NCBI GenBank assembly: GCA_034432635.1
Contig: DAOUBK010000055.1
Location: 25,926-89,925 of the forward strand
Direction of reading: 5' to 3'
Source: Roseiflexus sp034432635
Lineage (GTDB): Bacteria > Chloroflexota > Chloroflexia > Chloroflexales > Roseiflexaceae
Length of the DNA: 64,000 nt
Numbering within the stretch: position 1 is the first letter of the stretch; the number at the start of each line of letters is the position of its first letter. Below the pieces are notes generated by a model. It was not told the DNA's origin. It worked only from the letters and a program-made list of their open reading frames with translations, and searched no databases. Of this stretch, positions 1-8,263 are shown one piece after another. Made by a program: the position numbers and the translations under genes.

Positions 1-433
1 GACCGCGCACGCGCAGCACTGGCTGAACATTGAGCGGATCGCCGTCGTAGCGCACGATCACGCCATCGTGGACTGCATCGACTTCAAGCTGATCGTAGGT
101 GTTGACGAAGTTGCCCTGGTCGTCAAAGTAACCGGTGCACAGTTGCAGCATTGCCAGCGCCTTATCGACCCCGGCAACGACGGAGAAGGGACGCCGGCGG
201 GTGAACCATTGCATTTCGACCTCGATGTTGCCGATATCGACATCGTGGAGCGGAATACCAGCGTTCGCCAGCCGGGGTGAGACGCCGCCGAAACGGTAAC
301 CACGCTTCGCCAGTGCGCTTAGCATACCGACAATGTTCTCGAAGTACTTGTCGGAGTACCAGCCGGTCCGCATCCGTTCGGCATCGAGTTTGAACGTCTC
401 GTTCGTGAGACGACGGTTATCGAAGATACTCAT
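1..433 (-). CDS. Nicotinate phosphoribosyltransferase-like protein (5' part only)
   Basis: The N-terminal 144 residues are in the window and the gene runs off the left edge. The protein starts MSIFDNRRLTNETFKL and contains GWYSDKYFENIV near residue 28. It continues through EVEMQWFTRRRPFSVVAG and ends at VQPVLRVRG. An early YSDxYF motif, then a small beta-rich domain and a GDPLxxxxPVLRVxG segment resemble the N-terminal domain of the nicotinate/quinolinate phosphoribosyltransferase family in NAD salvage. That family match is from memory. The catalytic barrel is outside the window, so activity cannot be judged. The ATG has GGAG upstream and a near-consensus promoter lies at 481-509. Confidence 0.6.
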   Translation of the reverse strand, partial: MSIFDNRRLTNETFKLDAERMRTGWYSDKYFENIVGMLSALAKRGYRFGGVSPRLANAGIPLHDVDIGNIEVEMQWFTRRRPFSVVAGVDKALAMLQLCTGYFDDQGNFVNTYDQLEVDAVHDGVIVRYDGDPLNVQPVLRVRG

Positions 434-480
434 TACCTGTATCTCCAGATCATTATTGTTATATTGACACTATTATGCGT

Positions 481-509
481 ATCATATGAGAAGATCAAGG
501 GTTTGTCAA
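481..509 (-). promoter_or_regulatory. Sigma-70-type promoter for the leftmost gene
   Basis: On the minus strand TTGACA (504-509) is followed after exactly 17 nt by TATGAT (481-486). The predicted transcription start is about 40 nt upstream of the ATG at 433. Confidence 0.7.
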
Positions 510-550
510 GGAGGATCAGGAGCGGCACGGTGGTGCTGCGCGGTGGCGAC

Positions 551-579
551 TTGACATCGAACACATGTTCTTGTATACT
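551..579 (+). promoter_or_regulatory. Consensus sigma-70 promoter for the small gene at 652
   Basis: TTGACA (551-556), a 17-nt spacer and TATACT (574-579). An ATG at 565 lies inside this promoter and cannot be the start of the downstream gene. The start at 652 fits. Confidence 0.75.
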
Positions 580-651
580 GCATTGGACCACCAATCCACC
601 GTGAACAGAATGAGCTGGTCGCTGGCAGCGCATTTCGTGGAGGCAGCGTCT

Positions 652-906
652 ATGTACATGATGTGGTTCGATGACAATACCAGGAAACCGGTTACGCGGA
701 AGATCGAAGAGGCTGTCGCCGCATATGTGCGGCATTTCAAGGCACATCCAAATGTCGTGCTGGTCAACGAGGCGGATCAGGTGCATCTTCCCGACATTCG
801 TGTGCGGGTTGCCAGTTATGTGCAACGCAACAATTTCTGGGTCGGATGGGAAGATACTGCCACGATCAACGCAGCGGCGCAGGTCGCCACCACGGGCACT
901 CGTTGA
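652..906 (+). CDS. Conserved-looking small protein, 84 aa, function unknown
   Basis: The protein begins MYMMWFDDNTRKPVTRK and is soluble and mixed-charge, with no signal peptide or membrane segment. The ATG at 652 has GGAGG seven bases upstream, and a consensus promoter sits just before it. Both choose this start over the in-frame ATG at 565. A central DIRVRVASYVQRNNFWVG stretch looks like a structured core, and the tail is Ala/Thr-rich. The 3' end overlaps the convergent TPR/Cys-rich gene by 41 bp. I do not recognise a family. Its strong promoter and good ribosome site argue that it is real. Confidence 0.65.
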   Translation: MYMMWFDDNTRKPVTRKIEEAVAAYVRHFKAHPNVVLVNEADQVHLPDIRVRVASYVQRNNFWVGWEDTATINAAAQVATTGTR

Positions 907-1423
907 CCGCTGCCCACGCCAGGGGGTTGGTCAGCCCCTGCAACGGTTTACAGCGCGGGTCATCGTGGAATACACAGTTGTTGCACGAATGCACCGGCAC
1001 GTGGCACTGCCAGCAAAACGGTGCAACGCTGTAGAGCGTCGCCCGGCATTGCCAGCACGTGATCTCGACGACGTCATTCTCGTCATACGGCGGTGGCGGA
1101 ACCCATGGACCCGACCGGTCCTGCGGCGTGGCTGGGGCGACAGGTATCGGTGCGGATGCAAAAGCGCCGTGCCCCTGATCGCGCAACCACGCCAGCCCTG
1201 CCTGTGCAGCAGTGTTGTGCGGGTTGATCGCCAGCACATTCTCCAGCGCAATCTGCTGATCCGCCGGATCGTCCACTGCCCCGCTCAACCAGAGCCATGC
1301 CTGCTCGTTCTGCTCGTCATGCTCGATGACCTGCATGAGCAGGCGGCGCGCCTCTTCGCGTCGCCCTTCACTCAGCGCCAGTGCGCCTTCGTAGAGCCAT
1401 CGCGCTACATTAACGTCGCTCAT
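866..1423 (-). CDS. TPR-like protein with C-terminal Cys-rich (zinc-ribbon-like) segment
   Basis: This 185-aa protein starts MSDVNVARWLYEGALAL. Residues 1-75 form TPR-like helices (EGRREEARRLLMQVIEHD, then NEQAWLWLSGAVDDP and ENVLAINPHNTAA), the pattern of scaffold repeats. A Pro-rich linker follows. The last 60 residues contain CWQC, CWQC and CNNC pairs plus further Cys and His, which suggests metal binding. The ATG at 1423 lies 2 bp beyond the stop of the secreted-protein gene upstream, so the two are probably co-transcribed and translationally coupled. The 3' end overlaps a convergent gene by 41 bp. The partner and role are unknown. Confidence 0.75.
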   Translation of the reverse strand: MSDVNVARWLYEGALALSEGRREEARRLLMQVIEHDEQNEQAWLWLSGAVDDPADQQIALENVLAINPHNTAAQAGLAWLRDQGHGAFASAPIPVAPATPQDRSGPWVPPPPYDENDVVEITCWQCRATLYSVAPFCWQCHVPVHSCNNCVFHDDPRCKPLQGLTNPLAWAAVNECPWWRPAPLR

Positions 1424-1425
1424 AC

Positions 1426-2367
1426 TCAACGTATCTCGAACAACACCACTCGCTCGATACCGCTGTTTACGCCGCGTACCACCATCGACCACTGACCGGG
1501 CGGGGCATCGTCGGGTGCGATCCACGACCAGTATGCCCGTCCATCGTTGACGGCAGCATGCTCGACAGTCGCCTTTTCGGCGTGTCCATCGGGAAGGTTG
1601 ACCCAGAAAATGACCCCTTCCCGACCCTGCAACCCGTCGGCAAAGAACTGGAAGAGTGTACCCGCCCGTCCGCGTCCAGGATTGACCCCGACCGCTGGCG
1701 CCGGTCGTTCGACTGTGAATGCCAGCGTCTGCTCAAAGCGGCTGTTCCCGCCGACGATGCGAAAACGCCAGACGCCGGGGGCAGCGTTGTCCGGCACAGT
1801 CCATGCCCAATCGACCCGTCCGTTGAAGATGCGTGGTTGTTCGACCGTAACCAGTGTCTCCGCGCCGTCGGGATCGATCAGGTAAAAGGCGATCGGGTCG
1901 TCGGGCGCGAACCCGGCAGCAAAGAAGACCAGCCGCGCGCCGGGACTTCCGGTGGACGGATGCACACCGGCATCCTGCGCAGCCGGCGTTGGCGGCGGAA
2001 GAATGCTGAATACTCCGACACGCACAACGCCACTGCGCTGACCGCGCGCTACCAGCGACCAGTTGCCCGGCTGCGCATCTTTGGGCGCCGTCCAGCTCCA
2101 GGCGGCGCGTCCGGCGCGCACGACGCGCCGTTGCAATTCACTGTCGGGACGTGCAGCCACGGCGCGTCCGTCGGGTGTATTGACCCAGATATCGATCCGT
2201 TCGCCGTTCTGGAACCCGTTCGCCAGAAAGTCGAAGCGTGTTCCTGCCTGCCCCGCCGATGGATAGACTGAGGCGGGCAGGATAGCAGGTTGGGCTGCTG
2301 CACTGCGTTGCGCAACAGGCGCCAGCAGCGCAATCAGCACCAGGAATATCAGCCTTGCGTGTTTCAT
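1426..2367 (-). CDS. Secreted protein with three tandem beta-sandwich-like repeats
   Basis: This 313-aa protein starts with an N-terminal signal peptide (KHARLIFLVLIALLAPVAQ, probable cleavage near AAA-QPA). Three repeats of about 90 residues follow. Each opens with a P-S/G-x-G-x-x-G-T/A-x-F/L-x-F-x-A-x-G-F/L pattern: PSAGQAGTRFDFLANGF, PSTGSPGARLVFFAAGF and PGRGRAGTLFQFFADGL. Each then has a W/Y-x-x-PDG turn and ends in a Trp-rich strand (AWSWTAP, DWAWTVP, YWSWIAP). The layout suggests immunoglobulin/IPT-like beta-sandwich domains exposed outside the cell. No catalytic motif is visible. It heads a pair with the TPR/Cys-rich gene 2 bp downstream. Confidence 0.75.
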   Translation of the reverse strand: MKHARLIFLVLIALLAPVAQRSAAAQPAILPASVYPSAGQAGTRFDFLANGFQNGERIDIWVNTPDGRAVAARPDSELQRRVVRAGRAAWSWTAPKDAQPGNWSLVARGQRSGVVRVGVFSILPPPTPAAQDAGVHPSTGSPGARLVFFAAGFAPDDPIAFYLIDPDGAETLVTVEQPRIFNGRVDWAWTVPDNAAPGVWRFRIVGGNSRFEQTLAFTVERPAPAVGVNPGRGRAGTLFQFFADGLQGREGVIFWVNLPDGHAEKATVEHAAVNDGRAYWSWIAPDDAPPGQWSMVVRGVNSGIERVVLFEIR

Positions 2368-2415
2368 CGATCTGTCCAGAACGTCAGCCTTTCGTTGCGC
2401 TTCCGGTCATTGGGT

Positions 2416-4740
2416 CTATAAATCGCCATACTCATCGAGAAGTTCGCGCCACTCGCCCGACAACTCATCGCGCCGTGCAGCGTAGTAGATATGGTCGATG
2501 CCGTCCTCATCGCGATATACCAGATCGACCTGCTTGCGCATCGGACGCATATACCCCAGATTGCCCCACCAGCGCACTTTGCTTTCATCGAGCGGCATAT
2601 CCTGCAATGCCATGCGTGCGGCGTACTGCCGCACAGTTCCCTCCTCGATATCCTGGAGTCGCCAGGGAGCATTGCTCAGTTCGCCGGTGCGCAGATTGCG
2701 GAAGACAAAGCGCCGTTCACCGTGCTCATCGACGATGATTTCGACGACCTCGATGCCGGTGCGTGGACGGGGCACACGGATCAGGTTCATCCACGCTTCA
2801 GTCAATTTCTCGCGCGGCACGCCAGGGTATTCCTTGATCTCGTTCCCCTCTTTGTTGCGCATCATCAGGTCGAAATAGACATTGCCCTGTGCATCGCGCC
2901 CGATACGCCAGACCCCGCCGCGTCCGCGCCAGCGCGGTCGGCGGTCTCCCCACGGCGCCTCACCGTTGGTTGGTTCTTCGAACTGATCTGGATCACCGGG
3001 TGTTGCGTCATCGCCGAACGAACGCGGCTCATGTTCGAGCGCATCACCAACGCGATCACTGATCAACGCCTGCCATGCAGGACTCAACCCCCAATCCGAG
3101 ACGCCAAAGAAGATATGGTCGATGACGCCATTGGCATCACGATGCACCAGGTCGTACTTGGTACGGTTTCCCTGGCGATAGGCGCGCCACAATCCCAAAC
3201 GTCCCTTCCACTTCACCTGGCTTTGCAGGTCGATCCGTCCTTCGCGCACATCTTCATAACGGCTGATGGCATATGCCCACAGCCCCTGAGCGTGATCGCG
3301 CATGACGCCTGAGGTGGTGCGCAGGTCGCGCACTTCGTACAACCAGACGCCTGCCCGTTTCTGCGCATCGACGATCTCGACGCCGCTGCGCGGCAGGTCC
3401 AGTTCTTGCCCATTGTCGAGCGGCGTAGCGGCGCCTTCTGCCAGGGCGCGCCGGCAGAGCTGGATGATCTCGGCGCGATCGGCAACCACCGTCTTGCCTT
3501 CCTGCCGGGTGTAGATCACACCGTTGCGCCCGACATACGGCGGCGACTCGGTGGCGCGTACTTCGACGCGCAGCAGATCGCGCCCTTCATAGGCGATCAG
3601 TTCGAATATCAGATAGGGCTGAGGAGTCAGGTTTTCCTGCACGCTGCGCCGCAACGTTTCACTCAACTGGTCGGGGTGTTCGATGCCGGTCAGTTCGGTG
3701 CCTGTGCCACCGACGATCAGTGTACCGCCGCCGACGTTCGCCAGCGCAGCGATGTCCTGCCAGAGCGTCTCGACATCGGTTTCCGGGCGCAACGCCTGCC
3801 GATCACTCTGGGTGCCGAAGCGGAGCGTATCGATCTCCCACTGTTTCTGATCGCGCTTGGGAACGCGCACGCGGTCGAAATCCTGCGAACCGAACAGTTC
3901 CTTCAGTGCCTGGAACGTTGGTGCCGGCAGGAGAAACTCGACGTACCGGTCGCCGATGCCGTGGCGATGCCAGCCATTCCCTTCACCGGCATTCACCCGC
4001 CGCAATCGGTGCGCATCCGAACCCTGGATGCAGAACATGCGACGCTCGTAGTGCTCTGTCTTGCCATTGTAGAACATCGGTGACGTGAACTTCTCGTGGT
4101 CGGTATAGAAGTTGATGAATTCGAGTGCGTGGAGCGCCGGATGTTGCGTCGCCGCAACCCGTGCTTGACCGCTGGTGCCCATCCGCAGCGTTTCGGTGAT
4201 GACGCCGTTCGGTCCGTTAGCGTGCGGAGCAATCACAATGCCGCCGGCGCGATTGATGATCTCATAGGCGTCGGTCACATGCCGCGTATCGGCAATCGAA
4301 CAGGCACCCTTTTTGAGCAGATCCGGCGGTACGCCAAGTTGCAACAGCGTCGCTTCGATCAGGCTGATCGGGCGATCGGGAGCAAAGATTCCCAGAATGT
4401 GCGCACCGTAGTGTGATGTGAATTCAAACCCCGGTAGAACCGTAATATGCGCCAGTAAACGTCGATACTCGTTAAGACGAACCCGTTCCTCTTCTGTGAT
4501 GCGTTGCTGCCGTTCGAGCGTCTGGAGAAATTCGATCTCCTGACGCATCAATTCATATCCATGAACTGTGTTATGATCGGTAAATGCGATGATATCGAGA
4601 CCTCGTCGTTCGGCCTCCTGCAGAATGTCGAGAAATGTGACTTCTGGTTCCGCATAATCTTCTGAAGCAGGAGTATGAATGTGCAAATCTGCTCGAAACC
4701 ACCGCATCCCCACCGATGAACCATTCCCATTCTGCGACAT
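2416..4740 (-). CDS. PHP-domain protein fused to an AlbA_2/Schlafen-like domain and C-terminal repeats
   Basis: This is a 774-aa protein. I chose the ATG at 4740 (MSQNGNGSS) because GGAG lies 7 nt upstream. The N-terminal part has PHP phosphoesterase metal-ligand motifs: FRADLHIHTPASEDY, AFTDHNTVHG, PGFEFTSHYGAHILGIF, IAPHANGPNG and QGSDAHRL. A middle segment (DVETLWQDIAALANVGGG, later YVGRNGVIYTRQEGK) resembles the AlbA_2/Schlafen-type putative DNA-binding domain. The C-terminal third has three diverged repeats built on RWxGxxGxWR, then YDLxxRDxxGxxDHI, then LSxxWxxLI. The PHP part is probably a metal-dependent phosphoesterase or nuclease; the substrate is unknown. A role in nucleic-acid metabolism or defence is inference. 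Confidence 0.8.
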   Translation of the reverse strand: MSQNGNGSSVGMRWFRADLHIHTPASEDYAEPEVTFLDILQEAERRGLDIIAFTDHNTVHGYELMRQEIEFLQTLERQQRITEEERVRLNEYRRLLAHITVLPGFEFTSHYGAHILGIFAPDRPISLIEATLLQLGVPPDLLKKGACSIADTRHVTDAYEIINRAGGIVIAPHANGPNGVITETLRMGTSGQARVAATQHPALHALEFINFYTDHEKFTSPMFYNGKTEHYERRMFCIQGSDAHRLRRVNAGEGNGWHRHGIGDRYVEFLLPAPTFQALKELFGSQDFDRVRVPKRDQKQWEIDTLRFGTQSDRQALRPETDVETLWQDIAALANVGGGTLIVGGTGTELTGIEHPDQLSETLRRSVQENLTPQPYLIFELIAYEGRDLLRVEVRATESPPYVGRNGVIYTRQEGKTVVADRAEIIQLCRRALAEGAATPLDNGQELDLPRSGVEIVDAQKRAGVWLYEVRDLRTTSGVMRDHAQGLWAYAISRYEDVREGRIDLQSQVKWKGRLGLWRAYRQGNRTKYDLVHRDANGVIDHIFFGVSDWGLSPAWQALISDRVGDALEHEPRSFGDDATPGDPDQFEEPTNGEAPWGDRRPRWRGRGGVWRIGRDAQGNVYFDLMMRNKEGNEIKEYPGVPREKLTEAWMNLIRVPRPRTGIEVVEIIVDEHGERRFVFRNLRTGELSNAPWRLQDIEEGTVRQYAARMALQDMPLDESKVRWWGNLGYMRPMRKQVDLVYRDEDGIDHIYYAARRDELSGEWRELLDEYGDL

Positions 4741-4915
4741 AAAGAACACTCCAGCGAGAAATTCTGATACTCTGTTTTGTTTGCCTGTCCCCGCGCTAAC
4801 ACGATCAATGTGCGCCGACAGACGTAGACGACTGTCAATATCCTCTGTGATCACGACAGTTCTTCCTTAACGCTTGATCTGCCGTGCCGGACGACTGCCC
4901 ACCCCCTTTCATGTT

Positions 4916-4945
4916 TTGCTAACGGTTTGCTTTCCCTGGTATCAT
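4916..4945 (+). promoter_or_regulatory. Candidate promoter with extended -10 for the gene at 5023
   Basis: TTGCTA (4916-4921), 18 nt, then TATCAT (4940-4945), preceded by TGG to give an extended -10 (TGGTATCAT). Confidence 0.45.
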
Positions 4946-5022
4946 ACTCCAAAGCCGTGTATTCTGCAACGCACCCATTCTTTGTACATTTGCGGTACTT
5001 AATTTGATCAGGAGCAGAGCGT

Positions 5023-5358
5023 ATGCCTGATAACGCCGAGCAGATCGATGATCTGATCTATATGCCCAATCCCGATTATCCCTATCCATTTCCGACGCCG
5101 CAGTCGCCGCACTTCTGGATGACCGAACAGACCGGTAAACTGTCGGTCGCTGTTGAGCGCTACTTCAGTGGCGAGCGACTATCGCCGGAGGACCTGCGGT
5201 TGCTGCAATCGTACCTTCGCCAGTATGTGGCGCGTGCGGTGATCGCCGAGGGGGTCGATCGGCAGGCGCTATTGCGCAAGATCACGACTCTGAAGAACAA
5301 CCTCGATGTCGAGCGATTCGCCGATGAACTGGCAGAGGCCGGCATCGAACCATTCTAA
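5023..5358 (+). CDS. Small acidic protein, 111 aa, function unknown
   Basis: The start is MPDNAEQIDDLIYMPNPD with AGGAG about 9 nt upstream. The N-terminal 35 residues are rich in Pro and Tyr (PDYPYPFPTPQSPHFW) and likely extended. The rest looks helical (VERYFSGERLSPEDLRLLQ, then NNLDVERFADELAEAG). There is no membrane segment or metal motif. It stands alone between a divergent PHP gene and a convergent HAD gene, with its own candidate promoter. I do not recognise the family. Confidence 0.7.
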   Translation: MPDNAEQIDDLIYMPNPDYPYPFPTPQSPHFWMTEQTGKLSVAVERYFSGERLSPEDLRLLQSYLRQYVARAVIAEGVDRQALLRKITTLKNNLDVERFADELAEAGIEPF

Positions 5359-5436
5359 CCGGCGTGGTGCTGCATTCCGATGCGAAAAGATGTCGGCTTC
5401 GCCACGCCAATGACCCCCATCGATGCTGGATTGTGT

Positions 5437-6234
5437 CTACGCGTCCGCCCAGGCTGCGCGCAGTTCGATCAGGTCGCGGAAGACAAAATCTGGCTGAACA
5501 GTGCTCTGTTCCAGCATGGCTGGTGTCGTGACGCCGGTCAACACCAGGGCGCTGACAAGTCCCGCAGCCCGTGCCCCGGCGATGTCGGTGTCGAGCCGGT
5601 CGCCAATAGTCAGCGTTCGCGTTGCGCCTGCTCCCAGAATCTCGATAGCAGTGCGGAACATGGTAGGTCTGGGCTTGCCGATGATGAACGGTTCGATCCC
5701 GGTGCTGACCTGTAGAAGCGCTAGCAGTGCGCCGCACCCCGGTATGATGCCGTCCTCCGCCGGGAAGGTTGCATCGGGATTGGTACCAATGAAACGCGCG
5801 CCGGCACGGATGAGCAGACACGCCTTACGCAGGCGGCGGTAGGTCACCTCAAAGTCCATACCCACCACAACGAACGCCGGATGTTCATCGTCTTCCACGA
5901 AGTATCCATCATCGAAGAGTGCACTGCGCAAACCATCCATGCCGATGACATACACGCCTGTGCCGCGTGGCGCCTGCGTTTCGAGCCAGCGGCGCGTCGC
6001 CACCGATGAAGTGACGATGCGCCCAGCAGGTATGTGGATGCCCATCGCTGCAAGTTTGGCTTCGTACTGGGCAGGGGTCATCGTGGCGTTGTTCGTGCAG
6101 CAGGCATAGGTTATGCCACGCGTATCGAACAGCGTCAGCAGATCGTTCACCCCTGGCAGCGCCCGTGATCCACGGTACAACACGCCGTCCATATCGAAGA
6201 GCACCGTGCTAAAATGGTTCAATGCAGGTGTCAT
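5437..6234 (-). CDS. HAD-superfamily phosphatase, class IIA (NagD-like)
   Basis: In this 265-aa protein HAD motif I is FDMDGVLYRG near residue 14, with the nucleophile Asp followed by the acid Asp two residues on. Motif II is in YACCTNNATMTP. The C-terminal part has IIGKPRPTMF (the motif III Lys region) and LTIGDRLDTDIAGARAAG (motif IV acidic pair). A class IIA cap lies between motifs II and III. Members are often annotated as 4-nitrophenylphosphatase, phosphoglycolate or sugar-phosphate phosphatases; sequence alone does not give the substrate. The start codon lies 5 bp after the argS stop, so it is probably in one operon with argS. Confidence 0.9.
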   Translation of the reverse strand: MTPALNHFSTVLFDMDGVLYRGSRALPGVNDLLTLFDTRGITYACCTNNATMTPAQYEAKLAAMGIHIPAGRIVTSSVATRRWLETQAPRGTGVYVIGMDGLRSALFDDGYFVEDDEHPAFVVVGMDFEVTYRRLRKACLLIRAGARFIGTNPDATFPAEDGIIPGCGALLALLQVSTGIEPFIIGKPRPTMFRTAIEILGAGATRTLTIGDRLDTDIAGARAAGLVSALVLTGVTTPAMLEQSTVQPDFVFRDLIELRAAWADA

Positions 6235-6239
6235 GGTTC

Positions 6240-8081
6240 TTACATGCGTTCAGGCGCCTTGATACCAAGAAGTGCCAGACCGTTCCGCAATCCCTGCGCC
6301 GTTGCTGCAACCAGGCGCAGGCGCGCAGCACGCAGGTTGGGCGTCTCCGCCCTGAGAACCGAACAATCGCGGTAGAATGCCGACAGCGCCCGCGCCGTCT
6401 CGTAGCACCATTCGGCGATGACGAACGGCGCATATCGTTCAGCTGCTTCGCGGACTGCGCCGGGAAGTTTTGCCAGTTGCTTGATCACCGCTGTCTCTGA
6501 AGGATGGGTCAGGAGCGCGGTGTCGCCATTCCCTGCGGTAATGCCTTCTTCTGCCGCTTTGCGCAGGATCGAGCAGCAACGCGCATGCATGTACTGAATG
6601 TAGGGCGCGCTGTTGCCTTCGATTGCCAGCATACGCTCCCAATCCAGCCGGATGTCGCGGCGTGGGTCCTGGTACAGGTCGTTGTAGATCACCGCGCCGA
6701 TGCCAACTGCTTCGGCGATCGCCTCTTTTTCTGCGTCCGACAGATCGGGGCTTGCCTGTTCAACGACAGTGCGCGCACGGGCGTGCGCTTCGTTGAGCAG
6801 GTCTGCCAGGTACACCATATTGCCGGCGCGAGTCGAGAGTGGGCGGCCCTGCTGATCGAAAATCGTTCCGAACCTGACGTGGATCAGCTCAATGCCCTGC
6901 GCGTACCCCATCGTACGCGCCAGCGCGAACAGTTGGCGAAAATGGAGTTCCTGCCGGGCATCGACCACGTAAATAATCTTTGCCGGATGGAACTCACGCT
7001 CGCGGTAGACGATGCACGCCAGGTCACGCGTATGATAGAGTGTGCCGCTGTCGCTGCGTTGCAACAGGAATGTTGGTAATCCCGGTTCCAGTTCATCGAC
7101 CACAACCGCGCCATCCTCATCACGATAGGCGACGCGCTTCTCGATGGCTTCCTCGATTAACGCATCCAGCATCGGTGCGTAGAAACTTTCACCGAGGACG
7201 TAATCGAACCGCACTCCCAGGCGATCATAGTTGCGCTGATTGGCTTTGAGGGTCAGATCGACCATCCACTGCCACAACTCACGCGCCAGCGGATCCCCCT
7301 GTTCGAGTTTGAGCGACCAGGCGCGGGCTTCGTCATCATGGTTCGGTTGCGCTGCACGTGCCTGCAAGTCGGCGATCCATTCACGTTTTGCCAGCGCCTC
7401 CGGATCGTTCTGCTCGAGTCGCTTGGTCCATCGCGCCGCTTCTTCACGCAGCGCCTCGTCCTCTTTGACAAGTGCGCTGTAGCGCGCATACAGTTTGTCG
7501 AGTGCAGCAATCGCATCTTCGTCATCACCCTCCGGTTTGCCCCACCGCACAATCGCAGCGATATTCATGCCGAACTGTTTTCCCCAGTCGCCCAGGTGAT
7601 TATCGCCAATAACGCGATAACCGAGGAAATCGAAGATGTGATACAGCGATTGCCCGATGATCGTCGAACGAATGTGCCCGACATGCATGGTTTTGGCGAC
7701 ATTTGGCGACGAATAATCGATCACGATTGTTCGCCCGTGGCCCTGATCATCGCTGCCATACCGCGCACCGAGTCGCTCGACTTCATCGAGAACCACCGCC
7801 GCCAGACGTGCAACGGCAAAACTGAAATTGACAAACGGACCGCTTGCCACAACCGAGCCGATGAGCGAATCGGCAGGGACGTGCGCCTTTTCGACGATAC
7901 GCTGCGCCAGTTGTGGTGGAGCGATCCCCGCTTCTTTCGCGGCGCGAAACATTGGGAACGCCAGATCAGCCGGAATGTTGGGTTTGGGTGTGACGAGTTC
8001 GATTAACTGTTCGTCGACCAGACTGGTGCTGGCAATGACCGTGTGCACTTCATGAACGAAGCGATCCAGTGCGTACTCCAT
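6240..8081 (-). CDS. argS: Arginyl-tRNA synthetase
   Basis: This 613-aa class I aminoacyl-tRNA synthetase attaches arginine to its tRNA. The N-terminal additional domain (residues 1-110) leads to IDYSSPNVAKTMHVGHIRST, where HVGH (about 133-136) is the HIGH signature. The KMSKS-equivalent loop is GRPLSTRAGN, a degenerate form common in ArgRS. The C-terminal helical DALR anticodon-binding domain ends in NGLALLGIKAPERM, typical of the family. A TTGCAT-17-TATACT promoter precedes it and the HAD phosphatase follows 5 bp downstream. Confidence 0.97.
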   Translation of the reverse strand: MEYALDRFVHEVHTVIASTSLVDEQLIELVTPKPNIPADLAFPMFRAAKEAGIAPPQLAQRIVEKAHVPADSLIGSVVASGPFVNFSFAVARLAAVVLDEVERLGARYGSDDQGHGRTIVIDYSSPNVAKTMHVGHIRSTIIGQSLYHIFDFLGYRVIGDNHLGDWGKQFGMNIAAIVRWGKPEGDDEDAIAALDKLYARYSALVKEDEALREEAARWTKRLEQNDPEALAKREWIADLQARAAQPNHDDEARAWSLKLEQGDPLARELWQWMVDLTLKANQRNYDRLGVRFDYVLGESFYAPMLDALIEEAIEKRVAYRDEDGAVVVDELEPGLPTFLLQRSDSGTLYHTRDLACIVYREREFHPAKIIYVVDARQELHFRQLFALARTMGYAQGIELIHVRFGTIFDQQGRPLSTRAGNMVYLADLLNEAHARARTVVEQASPDLSDAEKEAIAEAVGIGAVIYNDLYQDPRRDIRLDWERMLAIEGNSAPYIQYMHARCCSILRKAAEEGITAGNGDTALLTHPSETAVIKQLAKLPGAVREAAERYAPFVIAEWCYETARALSAFYRDCSVLRAETPNLRAARLRLVAATAQGLRNGLALLGIKAPERM

Positions 8082-8111
8082 ACAGCCCTCGATCTGTCAT
8101 GAACCATGGGC

Positions 8112-8140
8112 AGTATACCGGCAACCTGCGAGTGATGCAA
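8112..8140 (-). promoter_or_regulatory. argS promoter
   Basis: On the minus strand TTGCAT (8135-8140), a 17-nt spacer and TATACT (8112-8117), about 30 nt upstream of the argS ATG. Confidence 0.65.
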
Positions 8141-8174
8141 CTCGATGCTGTAAGGTAATGTTCATCTCTACCAC

Positions 8175-8204
8175 TTGAGCGTGAGCAGCAAGATATGGTA
8201 GTAT
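8175..8204 (+). promoter_or_regulatory. Candidate promoter for the sensor kinase operon
   Basis: TTGAGC (8175-8180), 18 nt, TAGTAT (8199-8204). Initiation near 8211 would exclude the in-frame ATG at 8195 and favour the start at 8264. Confidence 0.45.
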
Positions 8205-8263
8205 TGACGCATCGAACCTCGTGTTTTGGGAGATTATCCACAACCTGTGAGTATCCAATCATC

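Noticed and set aside
565..651. N-terminal extension of the small gene at 652
   Set aside because: The ATG at 565 lies inside a consensus promoter (-10 at 574-579), so it is upstream of the transcription start.
8195..8263. N-terminal extension of the sensor kinase
   Set aside because: The candidate promoter -10 is at 8199-8204, overlapping this region, and the extra residues precede the natural basic-then-hydrophobic start.
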